Shown: in pieces, positions 1-8,059 of the stretch
Position numbering within the stretch: position 1 is the first letter of the stretch
Layout of the letters: each line of letters starts with the position of its first letter
From: Ignavibacteria bacterium
Lineage (GTDB): Bacteria > Bacteroidota > Ignavibacteria > Tepidaquicellales > OLB5
Direction: 5' to 3'
DNA: 23,950 nucleotides
Assembly: GCA_026417195.1 (NCBI GenBank)
Contig: JAOADS010000009.1
Location: 1-23,950, forward strand
Notes under the pieces: model-generated
Database searches by the model: none
What the model was told of the DNA's origin: nothing
Seen by the model: only the letters and a program-made list of their open reading frames with translations
Made by a program: the position numbers and the translations under genes

Positions 1-3000
1 CCACCATCTCCACCAATAGTAACTCCATCCCTGATAATCCTTCTCATCTTCAATCCTGTAAGCCCAGTCATCTTTAACAACCTCACAGCCTGCAGGTATA
101 GGATCCTCAAGCATGAAATACTGACTGTTAAAATCCTTGGCGCTGACACGTATTTTTACCAGCAGTTCCTGACCGGATTTTACCTTCCCGTCAAAATACC
201 TTTTCCTGTATATCATTTCATCTCTTTCATACTTTCTGTATTTCTCCAGAACATAATATTCCTTTTCAACTCTGAATCCGTTTTCTCTTGGCTGGATTTT
301 AGTTTCAGAAGTATAATATCTCAGATCTGAGGTAAGGTATAATTTGCCTCTGCCGTTTTTCTCAACTCTCAGAATATTACTGCCCTCTCTCAGTTTACTG
401 CCTTCAATCGTAATACGTAAATCTCTTTCAAATACATCTGCCTTGGTAAATCTTTTTTCCTCAACCTGTTCATCATTAACAAATATTCTCACCATGAAGT
501 CAGGATCAAGCTCATCGGAAGTTTTAAGGTAATCAACAAGTGTATATATAGCAAAGGCTGTGCTTTTGGTATTTGTCCAACCTCCTCCCTGTCTCTGCAT
601 CATAAGCCATCTCACAGCTTTGTTGATTAAATCCGGATTGTCTTTGAGAGAAATTGGCTGGGCAATCAGAGCCTTGATAGCCATAGATGTTACCTGAACC
701 TTATCATCCTGCCATCTGTATGAAACATTATCTCCGCCCCAGTATGCTCCGGCTTCTCCCTGATATTTGACATTTCTCAATAGTTTCCCGGAAAGCATTA
801 ATGCCTTTTCTCTGTCTCCGATATTTGAAAAAGTCATAGAAAGGAGTGCAAGCGTATAGTCATTTAAGGTTTCATCCAGACTTATTAATTCAAACTGTTC
901 GTCAAATAATTTTTTTTCAACTCCTTCAGCATGTGAAAGAGAATAAAGCATGTAAGCCCTTGTCTGAGGATCAATACTTTTATCCTTAAGCTGATTTTTC
1001 AGGGCATTAATACCTTTGCCGTAAACATCTTTTCTCACCGGATATCCTGATTTATCGGCTAAAGTTAGACCATAAATAACATATGCAGTCATAAAAGGCT
1101 GTGAATTGTCATTCATCCACCAGCCCCAACCTCCGTCATAGTGCTGCATAGAGTAAAGCCTGTTATATCCTGCCTCAACCATCTTTGGAAGATCTTTTTT
1201 TGTAGCATCACTTATCGGAGCATTAAGCTCTTTTAATGCAGCTGCTACAACTACCGTCGGAAGAAACCTGCTCATAGTCTGTTCAACACAACCGTAAGGA
1301 TAACCTACCAACCCGTCAAGTGCACCCAGTATAGCTGAAGCAAGTGAAGGAGCTGCTGTCAGGGTTAAAGATACAGAACGTAAATCTGTGTACTGAGGAA
1401 TTTGAAGGTTTTTAGTTTCTGTTCTGTCAGTCTCGGAAATATCTACAGTGTTGTACATAGCTAACTGAAGTCCATGCGGCTGAAGAGGCACTTTAAGCTC
1501 AACTGCATCAGACTCTTCATTTGTCAGAGCCTTGGCTGTAATTTTCGCAAAACCAACTGGCTCAGTTACAGCAGCTTTCCAGTCTATCCTCACTTCTCCG
1601 TTTGCAGGGATTATGATTTCTTTCTGAGACTTTTCCTTTATGAGAATATTTTCGGCATTTAATGATATCCTTGTAAGTTTATCACCTGCGAGATAGTTGT
1701 GAACTATTGTTGAAAAGGTAACTTCATCTCCCTGCTGAAGAAATCTGGGTGTTTCAAGTCTTACAAGCAGATCTTTTCTTGTAATCAGAGATTTAACTCC
1801 CTGTCCTACCCTTGTATCCTCAGTTATCACCCTTGAGGTAATTCTCCATTCAGTGAGGTTATCAGGAAACTTAACTGAGATGTAAGCATAACCATTATCA
1901 TCCGTTCTGACTGAAGGAGTCCAGTAAGCAGCATCCCTGAAGTCGCTCCTGGTTTCAGCTTCTAAAAATACATTTTCACCGGGGGCTTTATTCTTCACTT
2001 CGCTATCAAGTCTGGCAGACGGCAAATCGGATTCCATCATCTCTCTCCCTTCATCCATCCAACCATCTCTGATTATTCCGGCATGCGTTGTTATCACAAT
2101 ACGGACTTCATTGGTAAAACCTTTTTTCACATATATCCTTTTACTTACATCTTTATCACCTTTGCCTTGCAAGACACTGATTTTATAATTCCCCTCAGGC
2201 AGTTTGAATTCAAAATTTCCATCCTGATCAGAAAGACCAGCCAGATAATCATCGTCTATAACAATATTTACAGAGGGAACGCCGTTACCGCTATAATCAA
2301 TGACTCTCCCCTTAACAGTACCAAGGTCAGCCTCACTTAAAGATTTAAGATTAAACCTTTCATATATCGTGATCAGCCTTGAGTAACCGTAATAAGATCT
2401 GTTTTCATTGTAAAACATGCCTGCACCATACCACTTCGGAGAATAGAAAAATTTTGCTGGTTCTTTAGTGTTATCTGATTTTATAGCATATATACTCTCA
2501 TCAATCACACCTAATGAAAGTTCTGAATTTTTCACTGGATTACCCTGATGATCTGTAACTTTTACAATAAGTGATGCTGATTCGCCCGGTTTATAAATGG
2601 TTTTATCTGATCCTATATTAACATTAAGGAATTTCGTCTCAGGTATAACCATAACTGACTTTGAGGAAGTATAAAACTTGCCATCTGTTACATAGGAGGC
2701 TGTGATATAGAAATTTGGTGTGCAGTTCTCATCAACCGGAATTTCAATTACCTCGGAAACATCATTAAACTTTTCGACACGGTAAGATATAAGCTTATCA
2801 TTTTGTGTTGTGATAAGTACATCGCTGCCTGCTTTGGTGGTTATTATAACAGCTCTGCAGATCTCGCCAGGTTTATATGAATCCTTATCTGTAATTATCT
2901 GAACTGCACCAGACTCATTATACCACCAGCTCATATTGCCTCCTGATACATAACAATACGTTTTATCCGTAACTCTCCTGCCCCTTGAGTCCCGTGAGTT

Positions 3001-4755
3001 AATTGTAATTGAATAGTAACCTTCCTTTTCAGCTTTGAATTTTACTGACCCTCTGCCATCCGGCTCTGTTCTGCCATCAAGTTTTGTAACAGATTCCCTG
3101 TTTTCCTTGTAATCAGGATAAGCGCTCCATGTTATTCTGTAAACTTCTGCTTCAAACTCAGTTTCAACTGGTTTATCTGAGAAATCCATTGCATTTACTT
3201 CAATTATAACCTCCTCACCCGGCTTATATAAATATTTATCTGTTTTGGAAGTTAAAATGAAGTCAGCCCTTGTAACTAATACAGTAGTTGTCGAAGATAT
3301 CTCACGGCGGGATTTATCTCTGACCTTTGCCTGAATTATATATGTGAAGTCCGATTCGCTTTCATACGCCATCCACCAATAAATTCTTTTGCCTCTGAAA
3401 TCTTCATTTGTAACATATTCAAAATCAAACTTTCCTTCACTATTTAATTTCCCCTTACCTGTGTAGATTAAATCCGCACCGGAATATTTATAATTCTCGT
3501 CAAGGTTTGAGTAATATTCTTCATACCATGATCTGTAATCGCTGAAATACCACCATGGCCTGTAATACTCTTTTTTGAAAATCAGATATTCAATGTCAGC
3601 ATCCTGTACCGGACTGCCAAAATAATAATCTGCCTGTACGGTAGCTTTAATGACTTCCCCGTTTCCATACTGTTTCCTGTCAGATGAAATATTAACCTTG
3701 TACTCAGGCTTTTTATATTCTTCAACAAAAAATGAACCTGAATAACTGTTTCGTTCATCCAGTTCCGCTATAATAAAATATTGACCCAGCGGAGCCTCTG
3801 AAGACAACTCATAATCACCTGTAAAAGTACCGTTGAAATTTGTCTTCAGAACCTGCTTGTAAATCTCTGAACCTCTTGAGTCTCTGATCTTCACAGTAAG
3901 TTCCCTATCAGGGAAATTCTTATACTGTGAATTTATAATTTCCCTCACAGTACCTCTGAACCCAACCTTCATACCCGGTCTGTAAACTGGCTGAGCCGGG
4001 TAAATATAAACATTGTACTTCTGGGGACTGAATCCGAAATAAAGACCGGGATCTGAAACTCCCGCGTCTTCTCCGTATTCAGCTATTACAACCGGATTGC
4101 CTATATTATTTTCAAGGACATAGTTCCTGTCATCTTCTGTCAGAGATTTATAGAACAAGCCATTCTGAGTGATTCCGGTTCCTATATTTCTCTGACCTAA
4201 AAAGAAACCAAGTTTCACATCATTAACCGGTTCACCGGTTTTTCTGTTTACAGTATATATAAGGACTTCACTGGAAGTAACGTTGGTGATAATTCCAAGC
4301 TCGGTAACGAAAAAACCAGTATATGCAACTTTATTTTCGCAGCTAAGCTTTACAAGATAAGCTCCTTTTGAACGTGGAGTATATTGAAATGTCTCCTCTG
4401 AATATGTGAAATACTTATCCCCATGCACCGAAAGCTTCTTCTTAAAAGAGTGAATCTCATCACAGAAATAAAGAAGGTTAAGGCTGTCCTTCCCAAGAAC
4501 ATCTATACTGTAATTCTGAACCTGTCTTGAAAAGAAACCTCCTATGTCATTAATCCTGTAAACAGTAAATGTAAATTCATTATTCTTTTTTGTGTTATAG
4601 GAGTAAACATACAGATTTACCGTCTCGCCCGGAGAATAAATACTGTTTGTATAAACCTGAAATGAAATATCCTGAGAGATGATTTCAGCTTTCGATAATA
4701 AAATAAAAGCTGATATTAAATAAAAAATCCTTAGCGATGAAAAACTTAATGACAT
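1..4755 (-). CDS. Bacterial alpha-2-macroglobulin-like protein, C-terminus beyond the left edge
   Basis: Large exported protein of the bacterial alpha-2-macroglobulin family, which in known members traps proteases through a reactive thioester. The frame is open for 1585 codons and leaves the window without a stop. Residues 1-23 look like a signal peptide (hydrophobic stretch, no lipobox cysteine). An MG2-like domain has VYRPG near residue 258, with further YKPGE macroglobulin strands. The bait-region domain shows LGVIDESIYAI around 745-756. A carboxypeptidase-regulatory-like segment follows at about 812-885. The central A2M domain lies around 934-975. The thioester motif CVEQ is at 1156-1159 (bases 1279-1290), followed by a tryptophan/glycine-rich alpha-toroid. 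The ATG at 4755 has GGAGG five bases upstream. In E. coli the thioester-bearing relative YfhM pairs with the peptidoglycan glycosyltransferase PbpC; whether that gene follows here cannot be seen. Family assignment is firm; the target is unknown. Confidence 0.93.
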   Translation of the reverse strand, partial: MSLSFSSLRIFYLISAFILLSKAEIISQDISFQVYTNSIYSPGETVNLYVYSYNTKKNNEFTFTVYRINDIGGFFSRQVQNYSIDVLGKDSLNLLYFCDEIHSFKKKLSVHGDKYFTYSEETFQYTPRSKGAYLVKLSCENKVAYTGFFVTELGIITNVTSSEVLIYTVNRKTGEPVNDVKLGFFLGQRNIGTGITQNGLFYKSLTEDDRNYVLENNIGNPVVIAEYGEDAGVSDPGLYFGFSPQKYNVYIYPAQPVYRPGMKVGFRGTVREIINSQYKNFPDRELTVKIRDSRGSEIYKQVLKTNFNGTFTGDYELSSEAPLGQYFIIAELDERNSYSGSFFVEEYKKPEYKVNISSDRKQYGNGEVIKATVQADYYFGSPVQDADIEYLIFKKEYYRPWWYFSDYRSWYEEYYSNLDENYKYSGADLIYTGKGKLNSEGKFDFEYVTNEDFRGKRIYWWMAYESESDFTYIIQAKVRDKSRREISSTTTVLVTRADFILTSKTDKYLYKPGEEVIIEVNAMDFSDKPVETEFEAEVYRITWSAYPDYKENRESVTKLDGRTEPDGRGSVKFKAEKEGYYSITINSRDSRGRRVTDKTYCYVSGGNMSWWYNESGAVQIITDKDSYKPGEICRAVIITTKAGSDVLITTQNDKLISYRVEKFNDVSEVIEIPVDENCTPNFYITASYVTDGKFYTSSKSVMVIPETKFLNVNIGSDKTIYKPGESASLIVKVTDHQGNPVKNSELSLGVIDESIYAIKSDNTKEPAKFFYSPKWYGAGMFYNENRSYYGYSRLITIYERFNLKSLSEADLGTVKGRVIDYSGNGVPSVNIVIDDDYLAGLSDQDGNFEFKLPEGNYKISVLQGKGDKDVSKRIYVKKGFTNEVRIVITTHAGIIRDGWMDEGREMMESDLPSARLDSEVKNKAPGENVFLEAETRSDFRDAAYWTPSVRTDDNGYAYISVKFPDNLTEWRITSRVITEDTRVGQGVKSLITRKDLLVRLETPRFLQQGDEVTFSTIVHNYLAGDKLTRISLNAENILIKEKSQKEIIIPANGEVRIDWKAAVTEPVGFAKITAKALTNEESDAVELKVPLQPHGLQLAMYNTVDISETDRTETKNLQIPQYTDLRSVSLTLTAAPSLASAILGALDGLVGYPYGCVEQTMSRFLPTVVVAAALKELNAPISDATKKDLPKMVEAGYNRLYSMQHYDGGWGWWMNDNSQPFMTAYVIYGLTLADKSGYPVRKDVYGKGINALKNQLKDKSIDPQTRAYMLYSLSHAEGVEKKLFDEQFELISLDETLNDYTLALLSMTFSNIGDREKALMLSGKLLRNVKYQGEAGAYWGGDNVSYRWQDDKVQVTSMAIKALIAQPISLKDNPDLINKAVRWLMMQRQGGGWTNTKSTAFAIYTLVDYLKTSDELDPDFMVRIFVNDEQVEEKRFTKADVFERDLRITIEGSKLREGSNILRVEKNGRGKLYLTSDLRYYTSETKIQPRENGFRVEKEYYVLEKYRKYERDEMIYRKRYFDGKVKSGQELLVKIRVSAKDFNSQYFMLEDPIPAGCEVVKDDWAYRIEDEKDYQGWSYYWWRWW

Positions 4756-4760
4756 ATTAG

Positions 4761-4765
4761 CCTCC
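4761..4765 (-). promoter_or_regulatory. Shine-Dalgarno site of the A2M-like gene
   Basis: The minus strand reads GGAGG, then five bases, then the ATG at 4755. This fixes the start. It stands out because most starts in this window lack a clear Shine-Dalgarno site. Confidence 0.7.
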
Positions 4766-4782
4766 GTAGTGATTTTCCTTTA

Positions 4783-4790
4783 CAAATTTA
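4783..4790 (-). promoter_or_regulatory. Putative Bacteroidota-type -7 promoter element for the A2M-like gene
   Basis: The minus strand reads TAAATTTG, an exact match to TAnnTTTG, 27 bases before the ATG. This predicts a leader of about 20-25 bases that includes the GGAGG site. No TTG -33 element is evident at the expected distance, so the call rests on the -7 match and its position in the divergent gap 4756-4879. Confidence 0.45.
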
Positions 4791-4868
4791 TATATATTTT
4801 TTCTCATTTTGTTCCCGTTTTTAAACTTCGTCATAAATTTATTTACTTTTAATTACATCTGCTTAAAT

Positions 4869-4876
4869 TAAATTTG
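4869..4876 (+). promoter_or_regulatory. Putative -7 promoter element for the ABC-F gene, giving a near-leaderless transcript
   Basis: TAAATTTG matches TAnnTTTG and ends three bases before the ATG at 4880. If used, transcription would start at or within a few bases of the start codon. No Shine-Dalgarno sequence precedes this ATG, which agrees with a leaderless message. No clear -33 TTG is visible. Confidence 0.4.
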
Positions 4877-4879
4877 TAT

Positions 4880-6835
4880 ATGTTGTCAGTATCGAATATT
4901 TCAGTAAGTTTCGGAAAAAGAAAGCTATTAGAGAACGTTTCATTTGTAATAAATAAGTCAGACCGTATTGGACTAGTCGGCCCAAACGGTTCAGGCAAAA
5001 GCACTTTACTGAAAATCATAGCGGATATCAGGAAACCAGACACAGGCAATGTAAGCTATTCACCTTTCACAACTACCGGATATTTGCCGCAGGATGGTAT
5101 TTTTTCGTCAGACCGTACATTAATTGACGATGTCTGTTCATCTGCGAAAACAATAAACGAAATCTCAAAAGAGACCGAATGGATTACCCAAGAACTGCAA
5201 AGACATGAACCTTCATCAAAAATCCACAGAGAACTGACAGAAAAACTTGGCGATCTGAACCATAGATATGAATTACTCGGCGGATTTCAGGTTAAATCAA
5301 AATCTGAAGAAATACTTGAGGGACTTGGCTTCAGAGAAAGCGACTTCATCAGGAAAACATCAGAGTTTTCCGGCGGCTGGCTTATGAGAATAGCTCTGGC
5401 TAAACTCCTGCTGAATGAACCCTCTGTCCTCTTACTGGATGAACCAACAAACCATCTTGATATTGAGTCCCTGATCTGGCTGGAAGATTTTCTTACAAAC
5501 TACAGAGGAGCAGTCATGATGGTATCTCACGACATAAAATCCCTTGACAACCTGACACACAGAACACTGGAAATACTTAACGGAAAGCTCACACAATATA
5601 GCGGAAACTATTCATTCTATGAAACTGAAAAGGAAAAACAAAAGATAAATTTGATTAACACTTACAGAAATCAGCAAAAATATTTAAGTCAGCAAAAGAG
5701 ATTCATAGAAAGATTCAGATACAAGGCTTCTAAAGCAAGTAACGTTCAGAGCAGAATAAAAATGATTGAGAAAATTAAGCCCCCTGAAATTGATTTTCAC
5801 GAAGAAGAGCAGATTAACTTCAGTTTCCCCCAGGCTACACGCTCAGCGAGAAAAGTCATAGAACTGATTAATATGTCTAAAAACTATGGAGAGAAAACTG
5901 TATTTGAAAACATTAACCTTGAAATTGAAAGGGGTGATAGGATAGGGCTTCTTGGTAAAAACGGTGAAGGCAAATCTACCCTTGCATCAGTAATTGCCGG
6001 TTGGGTGGCTCCGACATCCGGCTTGAGGATTTCCGGTGAAAATATATCAATAGGATTTTATTCGCAAAATGTGGCTGATACATTAGACCCGGAGAATACA
6101 GTTTTAGGAACACTGGATGCAGTTGCCGAAGGAGAAGTTAGAAAAAACCTGAGAAATATACTGGGAGCATTTCTTTTCAGAGGTGACGATGTTTTCAAGA
6201 AAGTATCCGTTCTGTCCGGAGGTGAAAAATCAAGGCTGGCTCTTGCCAAAATGCTGCTAACCCCGTCAAACTTCCTTATACTTGATGAACCTACAAATCA
6301 TTTAGACGTCAATTCAAAAAAAATACTGACAGATGCTTTAAAGAAATATCAGGGTACAATTCTTTTGATCTCTCATGACAGGGATTTCCTTGACTCAGTT
6401 GTTACAAAGGTAATAGAAGTGAAAAACAAAAAAATAAAAATATATCCGGGCAATTGTTCCTATTACCTTCTTAAAAAGACTGAAGAAAACATAACTGATA
6501 TTTTAAGCACTGATTCAACCAAGAAAGCAAATCATACAAAAGATTTAAAACTAATTAAAAGAATTGAAGCAGAAAGAAGGAATAATCTTTATCGTGCAAC
6601 AATTGAAGTAAAAAACAAGATAGAAGAATTGGAAAAGAAAATTTCATCAAAGGAATCAGAGTTAAAAAATATTGAGAAACTTATGTCTCAGCCGGATTTT
6701 TATAAGAATTCAGAGAACCTCAGAAAAACTTATGTGCAATACAGTTTACTGAAGGACGAACTTAACATACTTTACCATAACTGGAATCTTGAATCAGAAA
6801 AGCTTGAGGAAATTATTTCAAATCATAATAACTGA
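4880..6835 (+). CDS. ABC-F family ATPase (Uup/YheS-like)
   Basis: Soluble tandem ATP-binding-cassette protein of the ABC-F family, whose characterised members act on ribosomes rather than in transport. The first cassette has Walker A GPNGSGKST at residues 34-42, a slightly divergent signature SGGWLMR and Walker B LLLDEPTNHLD. The second has Walker A GKNGEGKST at 359-367, LSGGEKSR and LILDEPTNHLD. The 'linker' between cassettes is lysine/arginine-rich, and the C-terminal about 90 residues form a charged coiled coil as in Uup. There are no membrane segments. I chose the ATG at 4880 over the TTG two codons earlier because that TTG falls inside the putative promoter element. It runs three bases short of the next gene, so the two are probably cotranscribed. 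The subfamily (Uup or YheS type) is not certain. Confidence 0.92.
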   Translation: MLSVSNISVSFGKRKLLENVSFVINKSDRIGLVGPNGSGKSTLLKIIADIRKPDTGNVSYSPFTTTGYLPQDGIFSSDRTLIDDVCSSAKTINEISKETEWITQELQRHEPSSKIHRELTEKLGDLNHRYELLGGFQVKSKSEEILEGLGFRESDFIRKTSEFSGGWLMRIALAKLLLNEPSVLLLDEPTNHLDIESLIWLEDFLTNYRGAVMMVSHDIKSLDNLTHRTLEILNGKLTQYSGNYSFYETEKEKQKINLINTYRNQQKYLSQQKRFIERFRYKASKASNVQSRIKMIEKIKPPEIDFHEEEQINFSFPQATRSARKVIELINMSKNYGEKTVFENINLEIERGDRIGLLGKNGEGKSTLASVIAGWVAPTSGLRISGENISIGFYSQNVADTLDPENTVLGTLDAVAEGEVRKNLRNILGAFLFRGDDVFKKVSVLSGGEKSRLALAKMLLTPSNFLILDEPTNHLDVNSKKILTDALKKYQGTILLISHDRDFLDSVVTKVIEVKNKKIKIYPGNCSYYLLKKTEENITDILSTDSTKKANHTKDLKLIKRIEAERRNNLYRATIEVKNKIEELEKKISSKESELKNIEKLMSQPDFYKNSENLRKTYVQYSLLKDELNILYHNWNLESEKLEEIISNHNN

Positions 6836-6838
6836 ATA

Positions 6839-7696
6839 ATGAAGATCGGAGAATACAAACTTTATTCCGTTCAGACAGGATTATTTAAACTTGATGGTGG
6901 TGCAATGTTTGGTGTTGTACCGAAACCTTTGTGGTCAAAAACAAATCCATCTGATGACAGGAACAGGATAGATATGTGCATGAGGGCATTGCTCCTGATA
7001 TCAGATAAAAAGAAAATTCTTATTGATAACGGAGCTGGCAATAAACTAAATGATAAACTCAAGGACATTTATGCGATAGACCATAACGAATTTACTCTTG
7101 AAAAAGAATTGGGCAGATACGGACTGACTGCAGATGAGATCACAGATGTAATAATAACTCACCTTCACTTTGACCATGCGGGAGGTTCAACAAAATTAAA
7201 CGAAAACGGAGAAGCTGTCCCTGCTTTCCCGAATGCTGTTTACCATATTCAGGAGAAACATTGGCAGTGGGCACTCAACCCTACAGAACGTGACAAAGCC
7301 AGTTTCTTCCCTGAAAATTACCTGCCTGTGGAAAAAAATCATCAGCTGAAAAAATACAGCGGAGACACTGAATTTGATGAATTTATTTCCTTCTATGTTC
7401 TCAACGGACATTCTCCGGGAATGCAGATCGTAAAAATATCTGATAAAGAAAATACATTACTTTATGCAGCAGACCTTTTCCCCACCTCATCCCATATACC
7501 GCTTCCATATATTATGGCTTACGATCTTTTCCCTCTCACTACACTTGAGGAGAAAAAGAAATTTCTGCCTAAGATTACGGAGGAAAACTGGATTTTGTTC
7601 TTCGAACATGACCCTTTCACAGAAACCTGCCATGTAATAAAAACTGATAAAGGTTTCTCTATAGTGGAGAAAAGTAAACTTGAGGAACTTACATGA
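6839..7696 (+). CDS. Metallo-beta-lactamase-fold hydrolase
   Basis: Predicted dinuclear-metal hydrolase of 285 residues with the metallo-beta-lactamase fold. The metal-binding set is complete: HLHFDH at residues 108-113, a histidine in GHSPG (191), the bridging aspartate in AADLF (212) and a histidine in FEHDP (257). No signal peptide is present, so it should be cytoplasmic. The overall layout, with a long N-terminal segment before the first strand, resembles the YtnP / N-acyl-homoserine-lactonase-like group, but the substrate cannot be read from sequence. It starts three bases after the ABC-F stop, and its TGA overlaps the ATG of the Rieske gene (ATGA), so the two are likely coupled in translation. 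Fold is certain; reaction is unknown. Confidence 0.88.
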   Translation: MKIGEYKLYSVQTGLFKLDGGAMFGVVPKPLWSKTNPSDDRNRIDMCMRALLLISDKKKILIDNGAGNKLNDKLKDIYAIDHNEFTLEKELGRYGLTADEITDVIITHLHFDHAGGSTKLNENGEAVPAFPNAVYHIQEKHWQWALNPTERDKASFFPENYLPVEKNHQLKKYSGDTEFDEFISFYVLNGHSPGMQIVKISDKENTLLYAADLFPTSSHIPLPYIMAYDLFPLTTLEEKKKFLPKITEENWILFFEHDPFTETCHVIKTDKGFSIVEKSKLEELT

Positions 7697-8040
7697 AAGG
7701 CTTTGAAAAAATATGCAGGCTCTCTGACCTTCCGGAAAGAAGAGGGAGAAAATTCACAATTGAAGGTGATACTGATATAGCAGTTTTCAAAATACAAGGT
7801 GAAGTGTTTGCAGTCTCAAACATATGTCCTCACAACAAATCCCAGGTTATGTATGACGGATATGTTGATGAGGAACTGTATCTTTCCTGTCCGGTTCACG
7901 GATGGAAGTTCAGCCTTAAAACAGGTGAAACTCCCCCTGAATGCAGAAATACTCTCTCAAAACTGAAAACATACCAAGTTGTAATAGAAAACGGAGAAGT
8001 CTGGGTTAAGCCTGAAAAGAAAAAAATGTGGTTCTGGTGA
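7693..8040 (+). CDS. Rieske [2Fe-2S] ferredoxin-like protein
   Basis: Small 115-residue protein that is essentially a single Rieske domain. The cluster ligands are C45-x-H47 in CPHN and C66-x2-H69 in CPVHGW, with 18 residues between the two pairs. There is no signal peptide or membrane anchor, so it should be a soluble cytoplasmic electron carrier, similar to NirD or the ferredoxin components of ring-hydroxylating oxygenases. No oxygenase or reductase is nearby; its only immediate partner is the overlapping metallo-beta-lactamase-fold gene. The C-terminus is lysine-rich and ends in MWFW. Rieske assignment is firm; redox partner unknown. Confidence 0.9.
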   Translation: MKGFEKICRLSDLPERRGRKFTIEGDTDIAVFKIQGEVFAVSNICPHNKSQVMYDGYVDEELYLSCPVHGWKFSLKTGETPPECRNTLSKLKTYQVVIENGEVWVKPEKKKMWFW

Positions 8041-8059
8041 GGATATATTAAAACAAAAA

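Noticed and set aside
4874..4879. TTG at 4874 as the ABC-F start
   Set aside because: It lies inside the putative -7 element and adds only two residues; the ATG at 4880 matches the usual N-terminus.
6839..7696. Naming the metallo-beta-lactamase-fold protein an N-acyl-homoserine lactonase
   Set aside because: Metal ligands are shared by many hydrolases of this fold; nothing in the sequence fixes the substrate and no quorum-sensing genes are nearby.
8041..8059. A terminator between the convergent Rieske and heme protein genes
   Set aside because: The 19-base gap has no inverted repeat followed by a T-run on either strand.
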